This document shows, piece by piece, positions 15,223 through 27,008 of a stretch of 64,000 bases of DNA. The first letter of the stretch is position 1. Each line of letters starts with the position of its first letter. This stretch comes from Flaccisagitta enflata (lineage: Eukaryota; Chaetognatha; Sagittoidea; Aphragmophora), in NCBI GenBank assembly GCA_965153355.1, contig OZ231128.1:19282001-19346000 (forward strand), read 5' to 3'. A program made the translations under genes and the position numbers. The notes below the pieces were generated by a model. That model worked only from the letters and a program-made list of their open reading frames with translations. It was not told the DNA's origin and did not search any database.

Positions 15223-15322
15223 GTAAGATGAGGGACTAGTGGGAGGGGGAGGGCCGGAGGGGGCAGGGGGCGGGGGCAGGGGGCAGGAGACCGGAGCAAG
15301 CGGCGTGGGCAGCGGGTTGAGT

Positions 15323-15388
15323 GGGGTTGACAGAGGAGAAAAGAGCTCCCTCATGTAATGGCCAACCCACTTTTTGTTAAAGGTAAGT
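15323..15388 (+). repeat. Decayed copy of exon 15141-15222 3' edge with splice donor
   Basis: GAGGAGAAAAGAGCTCCCTC and ATGGCCAACCCACTTTTTG, then AAAGGTAAGTCG, align with the end of the exon and its donor. The donors are 160 bp apart. The coding frame is broken, but the donor (GTAAGT) is closer to consensus than the original. Confidence 0.6.
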
Positions 15389-15427
15389 CGAGAAACAACG
15401 TCTGGAAACTACAGAGGAAGGAGAAAT

Positions 15428-15769
15428 ATAAGATGTGAACCCCCCTAAAACTGTAGCACCCCCCCCTTACAGATCAAACTACAGTGATGAATAATAAATT
15501 GGATATTGCTAATTAAAGTTTCTCACTGTACGAGTGGCGCCACCAGATAATATAATATAAAATCCTTGATTTTATGAACTTTTAATAACAGTTAATTTTA
15601 GTGCTTTATTAAGCTATATCCTGACTTAAAAAGCAATATTAAAAAATCGCTCTGGTGACGCCACTTGTATTGATATAAACATTCTACCTCTACCTTTAAA
15701 GTGTCTTTAATCTAATCGGCTAGAGCTGTAGGTGGGGGTGCTACAGTTTTCAGGGGGTTCACACCTTAT
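15428..15769. mobile_element. 342-bp palindromic TIR element
   Basis: The left end ATAAGATGTGAACCCCC and CTGTAGCACCCCCC returns inverted as GGGGGTGCTACAG and GGGGGTTCACACCTTAT. The AT-rich interior has no coding frame. Intronic position relative to the + strand gene. Confidence 0.7.
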
Positions 15770-15966
15770 GTTAATTGTCAGTTGCTAATTTAATGATTCA
15801 TCTGATTCAATATTTATGAGTCATCTAATCTCACCCGAGACCGACTTAATCAGTGGGCGAAAACCAGACCAAAAGAAGGTAGGTAAGATGGATGGATACG
15901 TTTTTGGTACTATTTTGCTCTATTTTCCTTTTTCGGAACTAACAACAAAACACCACATGAATTACA

Positions 15967-16138
<172 letters not shown>

Positions 16139-16199
16139 TATGATATATTGAAGAATCATCACCAGAGTCACAGCTCTGGGCGCATTGTTCATTTCTCCG

Positions 16200-18479
16200 G
16201 AAGAGCGCTTGTCCTCATAGGAGATTAATGCTGTTTAAGGGGCTGTCTTAAAACCTGTCTGAAAAACTGTCTTAAAAACTGACTTGGCAACTGTCTTAGA
16301 AACTGTCTTGGAGGGTTGTTGTTTTCTTGGGCTTGGCGAAAAGGGTGTTCTTTGGGCTTGCTCTTTATCTTCTCTTTAAAACGTCTTGGAGGATCTTCTT
16401 AGATCCAAGGAGGCAAATTTTTTGGCACATGAAGCGGTCTGGATGGCCAGGGACTTTGGTAAGTTCGTCACCCAGGTTTTTTGTAATAGCTCCAAGCCCA
16501 CCCACAATAATAGGGACAATTTCTGCTTTCATACCCCACATCCTCTGTAGCTCCCCCTTTAGACCAGCATATTTGCCCACTTTCTCCCGTTCTTTCTTTC
16601 CGATATTTGTGTCAACCGGGCAAGAAACGTCAATAATGAGTGCTTTCTTAGTTGTCTTATCCTTTACAATGATATCAGGGCGATTAGCTCCAACAGGCCT
16701 TGTGGTTGCTATAACTTGATCATAGATGATCTCACATTTGTCGTTGAGAACAACATCATCTGGTTCATGATGGAACCAGTTGTCACCTGTTTTGACTTGG
16801 TAGTGATTCATGATTTTGTAATGGAGATATTTGCAAATGTTGTTGTGTCGAGTAAAGTATTCCCGCTTTGCAAGTACGTCACAGGCCCCTAAGATATGGA
16901 AGATCGATTCTGGGTCCTTTTTGCAAACTCTGCAAAGGTCATCAGAGCTATTCTTCAGAATGCGTTTTTCATGGACTTTAGTAATAACTGCAAGCTCCTG
17001 AGCACCACAGATATAGCTCTCAGTGTGTGGATCTAAGTGGCACTTTTTCAACCATGCGAAGGATTGCTTCACATCTGCCTCATTGTCATTTAATAAGCGG
17101 GCAAAAGCACCATGTTGTGGCTTTGCAAGGTATTTGTCAGCATGGTCCCTGTTTAGTGAATCTTTTACAAGCTTGGCTTTGATTCTTGCTTGGGCCATAA
17201 TAGATTTCTCATAGAAGTTGCCGGGCAGCTCAATGTTTAATTGATTTTCATATTTGTCTGCTCGGGAGATGTTTGAGAAGAGACAGTTCTGTTCAACAGC
17301 TAGGCATTGGTTGAGGATGGGATTATTGGTGTGTTTGAATGCATGGGCGATTCGGCAGGTTGTGGATTGGAACGTATCCCATACAGAAATGAGGCCACGG
17401 CCACCTTTTTCTCTTGGTAAGTACAGGCGGTCAATGTCACTGTTTCGTTCAAATGCCCGGTACATGTGTAACATTTTCCTAGCCAATATGTCATAGCTCT
17501 TTAGCTCATCTTCTGTCCATTGTACCACCCCAAAAGAATAAGATATGAGAGGCAGTATACACTCGTTGATTGCTTGAAACAGATTTCTGGCGTTGAGTTC
17601 AGTTTCCAGCAGTTTTCTCAGCTTTGACTTGAAATTCTTACTTACTTTATTCTTGATATCTGCATGTTTGATTACTTCAAGTTCCTCTATTCCCAAGTAT
17701 TTGTATGATTCATCCGCATTTAATTCTTCCATTACGCCTCCTGATAGCAATTTAATCCCGCCCATTTTCTGGTATTTCCCATTTACAATGTTTATACATT
17801 TGCACTTGGATAGACCGAATTCCATACCGATATCTGTACTCATGGACTCAATTAGGTTAGCCAGTTTACATAGATTGCCATGGCTATTGGTATACCCTTT
17901 CAAGTCGTCCATGTACCAAAGATGGGAAATATAGATATCACCCAACTTGTAACCACTGCAGCGCCTATTGATTATGAGACTCAGAGGATTTAGGGCAATG
18001 ATAAAGATAAGGGGGGAAAGGGAATCTCCTTGGAAGATACCCCTCATGAATCGGACACTTTCCACGGTTATACAGCCACCATCATAGTATAAAGATAGGT
18101 TTACAATCCACATCTGCATAGAATAGCATATGAAATTAATGATCGTTGGGCAGACTTTATAGACGGTAAGTGATTCCTTTATCCATTCATGGGGAATAGA
18201 GTCATAGGCTTTGGCATAATCGATGTATAACATATGCAAATTTTTTCGCCGTCTGGCAGCATCCATCAGAATGTTTTTGTTAATAAGCAACTGGGTCTTA
18301 GTTCCATATGACTTCTTAACTGCTCCCTGTTGTTCTGTGGCAAGCATGTTGTTAGTATTCATGAAGTCAGCAATTTTGTCCCCTAATATTCCCGTTAGAC
18401 ATTTCCATGTGTTGGTCAGGCATGTTATCGGTCTATATTGAGAGGCATCTGAAGTTTTACTGCTTTTCGGTAGAAGTGT

Positions 18480-18480
<1 letters not shown>
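16200..18480 (-). mobile_element. 5'-truncated R2-like (RLE-type) non-LTR retrotransposon
   Basis: Bounded at its 5' side by the (GA)n tract at 18481 and ending past the stop codon in a short 3' region (about 16200-16364) containing decayed repeats of AAACTGTCTTAAAAACTG. The coding part lacks the N-terminal DNA-binding region and the first RT motifs, so the copy cannot be autonomous. No poly(A) or target duplication was identified with confidence. Confidence 0.7.
16365..18479 (-). CDS. Reverse transcriptase with C-terminal zinc finger and restriction-like endonuclease (5'-truncated)
   Basis: The protein copies element RNA at a nicked target site (target-primed reverse transcription). From the first codon after the GA tract it reads [20 protein letters not shown], a conserved RT segment of R2/NeSL/R4-type elements. 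The catalytic box is [11 protein letters not shown] near residue 188. The C-terminus has a CCHC finger ([18 protein letters not shown], near residue 513) and the endonuclease signature ([20 protein letters not shown] followed by CPVD, about residues 600-620). These are hallmarks of RLE-encoding non-LTR elements. The 704-codon frame has no internal stop and ends in TAA, so truncation is only at the 5' side. In-frame Ser-Leu and Val-Cys sequence upstream is microsatellite read-through, not protein. Confidence 0.85.
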   Translation of the reverse strand, partial: TLLPKSSKTSDASQYRPITCLTNTWKCLTGILGDKIADFMNTNNMLATEQQGAVKKSYGTKTQLLINKNILMDAARRRKNLHMLYIDYAKAYDSIPHEWIKESLTVYKVCPTIINFICYSMQMWIVNLSLYYDGGCITVESVRFMRGIFQGDSLSPLIFIIALNPLSLIINRRCSGYKLGDIYISHLWYMDDLKGYTNSHGNLCKLANLIESMSTDIGMEFGLSKCKCINIVNGKYQKMGGIKLLSGGVMEELNADESYKYLGIEELEVIKHADIKNKVSKNFKSKLRKLLETELNARNLFQAINECILPLISYSFGVVQWTEDELKSYDILARKMLHMYRAFERNSDIDRLYLPREKGGRGLISVWDTFQSTTCRIAHAFKHTNNPILNQCLAVEQNCLFSNISRADKYENQLNIELPGNFYEKSIMAQARIKAKLVKDSLNRDHADKYLAKPQHGAFARLLNDNEADVKQSFAWLKKCHLDPHTESYICGAQELAVITKVHEKRILKNSSDDLCRVCKKDPESIFHILGACDVLAKREYFTRHNNICKYLHYKIMNHYQVKTGDNWFHHEPDDVVLNDKCEIIYDQVIATTRPVGANRPDIIVKDKTTKKALIIDVSCPVDTNIGKKEREKVGKYAGLKGELQRMWGMKAEIVPIIVGGLGAITKNLGDELTKVPGHPDRFMCQKICLLGSKKILQDVLKRR

Positions 18481-18930
<450 letters not shown>

Positions 18931-19396
18931 TGAAACGAAGGAAAACTAATGAAAAGGCAGATAAAGGGCGAGGAAAAGAAGTAAAAGAAAGTCAGAGAGG
19001 AAAGAGGAAATGGAAAGAATGAAAGGAAAGGAGGAAAGGAAAGAAGGAAAGCGAAGGTGGCGTTTCTTCCACCCTGAAAATTGTTGTTAGTCCAAGCATG
19101 AAATCGATGGAAGTAAGAACGTGGATTGCCCTCATCATGGGTAAGTGCAGAATGTTCACCGTTTCGCGAACTTTTTTTTTGTCAATGCTCATAAGTTGTT
19201 TTTTTTTTCTTTTTTTCTTTGCGTAGTATGGCAAACAAACCAAAACACGGGCAGATTTGCACAGCATAGCAATAAGGGAGTTACATGGGAACACTTACAG
19301 AGATGCACAGTTACCTACATGTAATGGTAATGGAAGAAGCGGCTTTTTAACACAAAGGTATCAAGGCTTGAATAAGATGATTATGATAAGTCTGAT

Positions 19397-19617
<221 letters not shown>

Positions 19618-19746
19618 ACATGGTGTCAATTCATGTCCTCCTTCATGTGGCAAAGAAAACAAGACAAATACACTTAGGCGCATAAAAAGCAGGACAGAAT
19701 GTTTTATAACCAGTTCATAGTATAGATATCAATACCATTTGGATTG

Positions 19747-19940
19747 GAAAAAAAATTCACCTAATATGCACCTTTTTAACGCAAGGATTGCGAAGCTGAA
19801 AAGGCAAAAAAGAATGAAATACTTTCGAAACACTTTCAAATGGTCTAAACTTGTATTTGTTTTGTAAGGATAGGCAGAACAAGCCATTTAAAATTGCATC
19901 TTTTTTATCGGCGTGGTATATTAGATCATTTAAAAGGATG
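19747..19940 (-). mobile_element. Diverged copy of the 'GACGCAC' TIR family
   Basis: Shares the GCATCTTTTTTATCGGCGTG, GTATATTAGATCATTT end and the internal TTTCAAATGGTCTAAACTTG segment with the element at 27009-27443. Strongly diverged. Confidence 0.4.
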
Positions 19941-20089
19941 AACATTAAACAATACTTAGTTATGTATAGTTTGTGTGAAAAATGTTGGTCTGGGCTATAA
20001 ATCATTTTACAGCAGAGTAAAATGATTCACCTTGGATTTCAAGGTAAAAATATTCAATTTCATTTTTAGTCGCGTGCTACGCGACTCTA

Positions 20090-20894
20090 CTATCTTGTTC
20101 AAATCAAGAGTACGCGCGATGACATTAAGTCCCCCTTTGGTATCAGATTGATAGAAAACTCTAATTTTTTGTGATGAATGTTTATTTAAGCATCTTTGGG
20201 TATTCAATGTGTTTCATATAACCTTTTCTATGAAAGTTGGACAACACTACTACTCAACCCTACTTTACTTAAGGATGAGAGCCTTTGGAGCTCTCACTGG
20301 TGTTTAATCCGGACCCATCACAACTATCCTTAGTATTCAAAATAACTAAGTCTATCTCAACATAATCATGAAATAATTCAAGACAACAATCCAACTTTTT
20401 TTCCTTAGTATTCAAAATAACTAAGTCTATCTCAACAGAGCTTAATAACTTATTTCAGTGTTACCTATCAATTAATTTCAGGAGCAATTTTGACCACTTT
20501 CTTGTATTGAGAGGTATGCACTCAATTTGATGTAAAATCTAAACGGCTAGAGCTAGTAAGCTCTGCTTGGCGGCATTTGAAAGCCCTTTTGAAGCTCTTA
20601 ACATCGGTCACCGATTTCCCTATGTTTCTGTAACTGATAAGTGCAGAAACATAAAAAATACATGCCTGAATTTCGAAAAGAAATTCTTGTCTAATTCATC
20701 AGCATAGTTTAAGGTGAACTCTTTTACTCTTTTTGCTCTAAAATCCAAACGAATTGAGCTACAATGCTCTGCTTGGCGGCATTTGATCGCATTTTTGAAG
20801 AGCTTTCTAACGGTCACCGGTTTTCCTAGGGTTCTCTTCACCATTTGGATGAAATATGACAAAAACTACCGGACTCTTGTTTTGAACAAGATAG
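20090..20894. mobile_element. TA-flanked TIR element, ends CTATCTTGTTCAAA
   Basis: 805 bp with ends CTATCTTGTTCAAA...TTTGAACAAGATAG and TA on both sides (20088-20089, 20895-20896). An internal 'agctctgcttggcggcattt' segment occurs twice. No transposase frame. Confidence 0.75.
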
Positions 20895-20939
20895 TACACC
20901 CCGCTATGTTGGTCTGTCGGTCAGTTGTTTGGTTGGTTG

Positions 20940-21181
20940 CACCTTGATCTGGGGGCTGAGAAAAACCCGAGATGAATCTCAATAGCTTAAATTACATGAA
21001 AAGCATACTTCTAGTTGCCCCAGTGGGATGAAATTTTACATGAAGAAAGCCGATGGTTTTGCAGAGCTTCAGTTAAAATTTCATCTCACTGGGTTAACTA
21101 GAAGTATGCTTTTCATGTAAATTAAGCTATTGAAACACGCTAGATTCATCTCGGGTTTTTCTCAGCCCCCAGATCAAGGTG
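20940..21181. mobile_element. 242-bp hairpin element with 9-bp direct flanks
   Basis: Arms of about 100 bp are nearly perfectly complementary (CACCTTGATCTGGGGGCTGA ... TCAGCCCCCAGATCAAGGTG). Both sides carry GGTTGGTTG (20931-20939 and 21182-21190), which fits a 9-bp target duplication as made by Mutator-like elements. The flank is itself a GGTT repeat, so chance cannot be excluded. Confidence 0.7.
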
Positions 21182-22337
21182 GGTTGGTTGTTTGCTCCCC
21201 TTTTCACTTTTTCGGCGTTTTTGAGCTTTTAGAGCTTACTGCTCCTGCCCAAATGCTCTAGTGACCTTCTCCAGCACTGCTCCTGCCCACCCGCAAGCAC
21301 CTGGGGTAGCCGATTTTATACTAATACCAGTAGTTAATCCATCTTCTAAATTGGTAGTGGTCAACCGCTTCCCCAGCCCTAGTAGTAAAGAGCTTTGAAT
21401 TTAGCACTAGCCTCTCCATAAAGTCAAAGTGGCAAACAGAATGAAAAACTTAAAAAGTTACAAATCATGTCACATACAAATCAATGATACTATTATATAA
21501 GACCAAATTTGGTAAACTGTCAAAAAATGGTACCAAATTATGCTAAAATAAAACTTTGTCACAAAAGGAAAAAATAGATTATGGTAGTCCATTATGTGAA
21601 CTTTTTATTTGATCAAGATAGTAAGGATAGGTTTAAGATTTAGAAAATGCAAACCCATTCAATCTGTTTCTTTTATTTGCCAAAGATATAGTTATTAAAT
21701 TGATTGTAGAAAAATGGTTTGGGGGTTTTTGATTGAAACAATGGAATAATTCTTTATTAGGCCAGGGGTTTTGAGTGAAAAATTGGAACAAAGCTTATGT
21801 AATTTGCACTTCGGCTCAAAATCGATGTAGTATCACTGTTCTGTCTTCAAAAATAGCCTAGGACATGGAGAAATTGTGACCGCCCCCCCCCCCCCCCCCC
21901 AAGGAGGTAGCCTTTTAATTTTGAGCAATTCACTTGGTTTCCTTTTTAAGATATATATGGATTGATCCAAGAATCTGGGAGTAGTCTCATATGAAAGATA
22001 TTTTCTTGGAGAACATGAATTAACATTGAAATGGAGGATTGGATCCCCATGGGGCTCCCTGGGGGTACCTAGAAGGATAAAAAAACTGATTAAAATGATC
22101 CAAAATTAAGATTTTTGTATTCTTTATCCGACTTATTGCTGAAATATTTATCAACAACAGAGTGAGAATCAAAAGTGGTTGAACTGATTGTCAACCCTGT
22201 TGGGATCACAAAGAACCCTATGGGATCTCAAAGCACCATAGGCAAAAATTTCCAAAGTGACTAAAAACTCCTAACTAGTCAAAATTGCAATAAATACTAA
22301 ATTTCATTGTTCTTTTGAATCTATTCTCCCCTAAAGA

Positions 22338-22455
22338 AATACAGAGAGACAGAGATGGACACACTGACAGACAGAAAAAAACAGACAGACAGACAGACAG
22401 ACAGACAGACCGATAGACAGACAGACAGACAGATAGACAGATAGATAGATAGACA
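22338..22455. repeat. (CAGA)n / (GATA)n tract
   Basis: ACAGAC units with GATAGATA variants at the right end. Confidence 0.9.
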
Positions 22456-22525
22456 AATGGACATGCTAACGAGAAGATGTTATCTGGCGAAAACCAGAAA
22501 TTGAGCAATAGATTTTGAAAGTCGG

Positions 22526-22765
22526 AAATGAACTTTCAAGGCTCTGGTCAAGAAGGATCTGGTTCTTTGAAAGAAGTGAGGCAGGGTCAAAACATCATCG
22601 TGTATGGCCGGGCAGGGGCATCCAACCCCCATCCTCCACACACATAAATGGAAAGCATGTAAAATGCTTGTTTACCCACTTTTTGACTCATGCTCACGGA
22701 CTGATAGACCAACGGAGAGGCCAATGAAGGGAGAAAGCCTCTTTTAAAGCTGGCTGACTGCAACT
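22526..22765 (+). mobile_element. Short element 'GTGACGCAGGGTCACAA', diverged copy 1
   Basis: GAAGTGAGGCAGGGTCAAAA, then GGGCAGGGGC, CCAACCCCCATCC, ACACACATAAA, CCCACTTTTTGACTCATG, GACGGACTG-like units and TGCAACTAAAAA. It matches the copies at 24563-24797, 50570-50807 and (inverted) 51935-52172. Confidence 0.6.
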
Positions 22766-23261
22766 AAAAAGAAGTGCCATTACAAAAGATATGTTAGTTG
22801 ATCAAGCAATTACAAAGCTACCAACTCAGGTGATCAAAACAACGGGCCAAAGTGGCAGACAGTTCCGCAGGGGCAGTATGTACTAAATCCCTAAAAACCT
22901 CAACAGCATTTTGCACTTCCATACATTACTAAGACCTGAAACAATGAAAAAAAGACAAAAAAAAAAAAGAATATATTTCAACAATGTTACTGATGGACTA
23001 ACGGACTAACATAACAATGTGTAGAATCGTGTGTCTGCAGAGTTTTACATCCTGAAATTTTAAGTCAATTTGCATTTTTTTATATCAAAACCAACCGGCT
23101 GAATACAGACATACAGACAAAAAGACTGGCCGACAGCCTTACAGATGGCTTTTTACATGGCAACTAAGAATTTTCGATCATCAGTCATATCAAAGAGTCA
23201 AGGAGAAAGCAACATTGGTGATACTTATTGTTCTTAGTTCCTTGGAGCGCCACAGCCCCAC

Positions 23262-24012
23262 CAGCTGAGTTTCCTACGATTCTAAGAAACGTAGGAATCT
23301 GGGTTAGAAAGCTTAGGATTCTAAGTTTCCTAACCAATTTTACAATGGGAAATTGAGTTTTTCTCATTTTAATCCAGAAAGCCCCTATTCAATTTTTCCA
23401 ATTTTTTGGGTGGTTACTAACAACGGGAAGACATCCTGATGCCATAGAATAATAGCGTCGCCACTCTACTCTAAGTTGGTGGAAAAAGTGAAAGAAAAAC
23501 TTTAACCTAGGTTTCTTACATTTCTAGGTTTTCTAAGAAGATTTTGCATAGGTTTCTTAGAATTCTAGGTTTGCCAAGATTAACTATGTCAGCAAAAATG
23601 AAAATCTTTTCTAACAAAATGTGAATCAACCAATGAAAGGAGCAACAGATGTACAAGGAAGAAAAAATTTCTATTCTTGCTGATATTGTAAATCCTTGGA
23701 AATCTAGAATTCTAAGAAACATAAGCAACATTTTCCTAGAAAACCTAGAAACCTAAGAAACGTAGGTAGTATATTTTCATTCACATTTTTTATCTATTTA
23801 CAGCGGAGTGGCGATGCTATTCTTTTATGGCATTTTGATGTTGTGCCATCATGGACAATCACCCAAGAAAGGAGAAAAATCAAAGCAGCGCTTTTTGGGT
23901 TATAATGAAAAGACTCACTTTCCCTTTGTAAAATCAGCTAGGAAACCTAGAAACGTAAGCTTTCTAACCCAGAATCCTAGGTTTCTTAGAATCGTAGGAT
24001 ACCCAGCTGCCC
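23262..24012. mobile_element. Inverted-repeat element with CCTAGRAAACCTAAGAAAC sub-repeats
   Basis: The ends GCTGAGTTTCCTACGATTCT (left) and AGAATCGTAGGATACCCAGC (right) are inverted. An inner pair (GCGTCGCCACTCTA near 23455, AGTGGCGATGC near 23806) is also inverted. The interior repeats TAGGTTTCTTAGAATTCTAG. Confidence 0.6.
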
Positions 24013-24562
24013 ACCAAAAAAATCCTTGAAAACCCCAAGGGCCCCCCATCATTCTGATATTTTTTACCCTTACTTTGCCTTACCATCTTTTGAGAGTGTC
24101 CATAATCAGTTCTTTAATCATGATGAGGGGAATAAGCAAAAATTCTGACTTGTCAAAATTTTGTACTTTTAGAGCCCCTTTCAGTGCCCCTTGGGGTTGT
24201 TCTTAGGGGCCCCTAACGGGTCCCATCCTCCATTTCCGTAAAAATTCATGTTCTCCATCTAAATATCTTTCAAATGAGACCTTTCCCAAGTTTTTCGATT
24301 GATCCACATAGAATTTATAAAGGAAACAAGGTGAATTGTTCAAAATTGTGAGGCCACCTCTTTCTGAGGGGGGTAGGGGGTTGGCGGTCACAACTTGCTG
24401 ACACCCCAGTCAATTTTTGAAGACAGAACATTGATACTACATCAATTTTGAGCCAAAGTGCAAAATACATAAGCTTTTTTCCGATTTTTCATTTAAAACC
24501 CCTGGCCTATTCTTTATCTTTAGCCTTCATACCACAAAAATTTCCTCTTCAAAAATAACCAG

Positions 24563-24797
24563 AAACAAGTGACGCGGGGTCACAATATCGTTGCGGACGG
24601 GTGGGCAGGGGCAGCCAACCCCCAACCACACCCAAAGCCCCACCCAACCCTCCTTCCATCATAGACACATGCACATAAAGCTTCTAAAACACTCAATTTC
24701 CCACTTTTTGACTTGTGTCCATGGACGGACCAACGGACCAACAGCCCGACCGACGGATGGACGGAAAAAGTTATAGAGTTGCGTGTCCGCAACTAAA
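24563..24797 (+). mobile_element. GTGACGCAGGGTCACAA element, copy 2
   Basis: Starts ACAAGTGACGCGGGGTCACA, has a C-rich 'cccaaccacacccaaagccc' interior and GGACGGACCAACGG units, and ends GCGTGTCCGCAACTAAAA. Confidence 0.7.
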
Positions 24798-24865
24798 ACT
24801 GGTGCTGTTCCTATGCAATTTGTGACACCCTGTCTTTAAAGTCCTGCCAAATCTAAATCATTCAA

Positions 24866-25067
24866 TAAACAAGGCCGGATACACGGCTACCGAAGTCGCG
24901 TGCGGGTGGGCAGGGGCCATATTTGAGGTCACTAGACCATTTGGGCAGGAGCAGTGTGGTCAAAGGAATGTGACCAACCGACCGACCGACCAACTGACCG
25001 ACCAACCGACCAACCGACCGACCGACGGACAAAGCGGGTTGTAGAGTCGCGTGCACGCGACTAAAAA
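24866..25067 (-). mobile_element. AGTCGCGTGC element, inverted intact copy, 'GCCGTGTATCCGG' subtype
   Basis: The reverse complement runs from TTTTTAGTCGCGTGCACGCG ACTCTACAACCCG to GGTAGCCGTGTATCCGGCCT TGTTTATT. Very close to the copies at 12.15 and 27.93 kb. Confidence 0.8.
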
Positions 25068-25489
25068 TGTTCTGCTTGATGGCATTTACTTCATTTTCTA
25101 AAAATCTTTAAAACGCTCATGATTAAACATTTAATTTTTCATCACTCAGAGATTAAATGACAGTGACACTGTATTGATACAATTTTCATTATGAAGCTCG
25201 TTGGAAAACGAAACAGTAATCCTTGCTACATGAGCCACTATTCCATTTTATTCTTAGGCACACTCTCTCCAATGAAAAAGATGCGATATCAGCAATAGTA
25301 TTGTTGGTTATTTCATCTTTGTTATTGCTCACTTTCACTTGATTCTTATCCTTTTATCGATCGATATCAAAAATGTTTTCTTTAGCTAAACCTCTCCATT
25401 GATACTACTCTAGTAACAGATGCAATATGAACAACAAAGTCACTGGCGTCAGGCTTGTTTTGACCCAGTTTGATCCTACTTTTATCTCT

Positions 25490-26034
25490 CTTTTCATTCC
25501 TTCTCCAGTGGCAACATCAGCCTTGTTATTGACCATTTTCTCTTATTTCCCTCTCTCCAGTGGCAAGGATACAATATCAAAAACGCTTTCTCTGGCAACA
25601 TCAGCCTTGTTATTGACCACTTTCTTTTAATTCCCTCTCTTCTGTGGCAAGTATAAGATATCCAAAACACTTTCACTTGCAACATTAGCCTTGTTATTGA
25701 CCACTTTCTTTTAATTCCCTCTCTTCAGTGGCAAGTATGAGATGTCAACAAAGCTTTCTCTGGCAATGTCAGCCTTGTTAGTGACCACTTTCTTTTAATT
25801 CCCTCTTTTCAGTGGCAAGGATACGATATCAACAACGCACTCTCTGGCAACATCAGCGTTGTTATTGACCTTTTTAGTCGCCTGCGCGTGACTCTATAAC
25901 CCGCTCTGTCCGTCTGTCTCGGTCCGTCAGTCGGTCCGTAATGCTTAGCTTTTTTTCGTCTTTTTGTTATTACTCAAGTCATTCAAAGATATTTCAAGTC
26001 ATTCTAAGTCATTCTTTTGATTCCTTATCTTCAG
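25490..26034 (+). repeat. 84-bp tandem array of the 5' edge of exon 26035-26149 with its splice acceptor
   Basis: Units start at about 25561, 25644, 25729 and 25813 (spacing 83-85 bp), preceded by a partial unit near 25505. Each holds TTAATTCCCTCTCTTCAG plus the first ~52 bp of the exon (TGGCAAGGATACGATATC, GGCAACATCAGCCTTGTT). Removing the mobile element at 25870-26022 restores the ~84-bp spacing to the real exon. Older, more decayed units may reach back to 25240. The exon frame (SGKDTISKTLSLATSALL) stays readable in some units. Confidence 0.8.
25870..26022 (+). mobile_element. AGTCGCGTGC element inside the exon-edge array
   Basis: TTTTTAGTCGCCTGCGCGTGACTC, CCGCTCTGTCCGTCTGTC, then CAAGTCATTCTAAGTCATTC. 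It splits one 84-bp unit between GTTATTGACC and TTTTGATTCC. Its 3' end (GACTTATAGG) is missing. Confidence 0.65.
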
Positions 26035-26149
26035 TGGCAAGGATACGATATCAACAACGCTTTCTCTGGCAACATCAGCCTTGTTGGATCCAACAACTAT
26101 TTTTAGCGGTGGTCATTCACGAAGCAGACACAGACTCATCAAAGTAAAG
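26035..26149 (+). CDS. Exon of membrane adhesion/receptor-like gene (phase 2 to 0)
   Basis: Acceptor TTCCTTATCTTCAG, donor GTAAAG|GTAATT. After one base completing the codon split in the previous exon, 38 codons are open (GKDTISTTLSLATSALLDP, TTIFSGGHSRSRHRLIKVK). The T/S-rich alternating pattern followed by a basic stretch fits surface strands and loops of an extracellular domain. Its 5' edge with the acceptor is amplified upstream, so several competing acceptors lie before the true exon. It ends in phase 0, as exon 31477-31630 requires. Identification as an exon rests on borders, phase and frame, not on a family match. Confidence 0.6.
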
Positions 26150-26633
26150 GTAATTCCAACCGTTTTTATGACGCTTTTTTATTTTTGAGTTTCTTCTTCA
26201 TTTTTACTTTCTGTTTCTATTTCAGATTGTCCTTCTGATTATGTGTGTTTACTTTGCTTTTACTTTCAGTTTGTCCACCTGATTGTTTGTATTTTCAAAG
26301 TCACTGTCTCTGTCCCTTTCTCTTTCTCTTATTCTGTATCTGTCCCACGCTGTCATTGTCCAGTTTCTTTGTCTCTTCCTTAGACTTTTTTTCCCTGTTT
26401 TTGTCTCTGTCTCTTTCGATAATTGTTTGTGTCTCTGTCTGTGTCTCTTTCTCTTCTTCTGCCTCTCTCTTTCTCTGTCTTTGAGTCCGTCTCTATCACT
26501 TTCTCTGTCATTGTCTCTGTCTCTGTTTCTCCCCTTTTTTCAGTCCATGTAGATCGGGCTTAATTCAAGAAGGAGTTTGCCTTTCGCAGTCATGAGCAAT
26601 CGTCCAGTCGTGCGCAAACAGTCGAGAGCAAAA

Positions 26634-26637
<4 letters not shown>
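26150..26637. other. Pyrimidine-rich intron sequence with duplicated acceptor-like motif
   Basis: A ~50-bp tandem duplication (TTTCAGATTGTCCTTCTGATT and TTTCAGTTTGTCCACCTGATT, about 26218-26288) repeats an acceptor-like motif. The rest is CT-rich. Confidence 0.5.

Positions 26638-26715
<78 letters not shown>
26638..26715. repeat. (GA)n microsatellite
   Basis: About 78 bp of GA. Confidence 0.95.
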
Positions 26716-26716
<1 letters not shown>

Positions 26717-27008
26717 AGTCGATGAGACTTCGCTGCTAAACTGCAACTGGCCAAAAGCCATCCATTTGGAATAAAGAAATGACAAGGCAAAGCAAAAGAG
26801 AAAAAGCCAAAAACCCGAAAACATGGAAAAAATGAAACTTTTTTCCCCTCCTCTAAAATCGCACATTGCCCAAGATTTGATGACAGAGGGAGAAAATGGA
26901 TCAATACATTGTTTTCTGCAATATAGGTACATTGATAATTCCAATTCCAATTTTCTATTCTTTTGGTCAACGGATTAGTACGCGGGGTACTGGGTAGTAA
27001 ACCGAGTC

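Larger units (their letters stand above)
20064..21316 (+). mobile_element. AGTCGCGTGC element interrupted by two other elements
   Basis: The start TTTTTAGTCGCGTGCTACGC GACTCTA (20064-20089) continues at 20895 (TACACCCCGCTATGTTGGTC) and again at 21182 (GGTTGGTTGTTTGCTCCC, CGGCGTTTTTGAGC). It ends near 21316 (CACCTGGGGTAGCCG). The breaks are a TA-flanked element and a hairpin element. Confidence 0.7.
21740..24520. repeat. 2.8-kb imperfect inverted repeat (foldback-like)
   Basis: The left arm (about 21740-22150: GGCCAGGGGTTTTGAGTG, GCTCAAAATCGATGTAGTAT, CTGTCTTCAAAAAT, GATCCCCATGGGGCTCC) returns inverted at about 24080-24520 (GGGGCCCCTAACGGG, ATTTTTGAAGACAG, ATACTACATCAATTTTGAG, AAACCCCTGGCC). 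The spacer holds a tetranucleotide tract, a CAGGGTCA element and another inverted repeat (23262-24012). No coding frame was found. Confidence 0.6.

Noticed and set aside
19040-19139. Possible exon ([19 protein letters not shown]) with a good donor GTAAGT
   Set aside because: No pyrimidine tract before it (purine-rich), and its end phase does not fit between exons 15141 and 26035. It could be an alternative exon, but the evidence is too weak.
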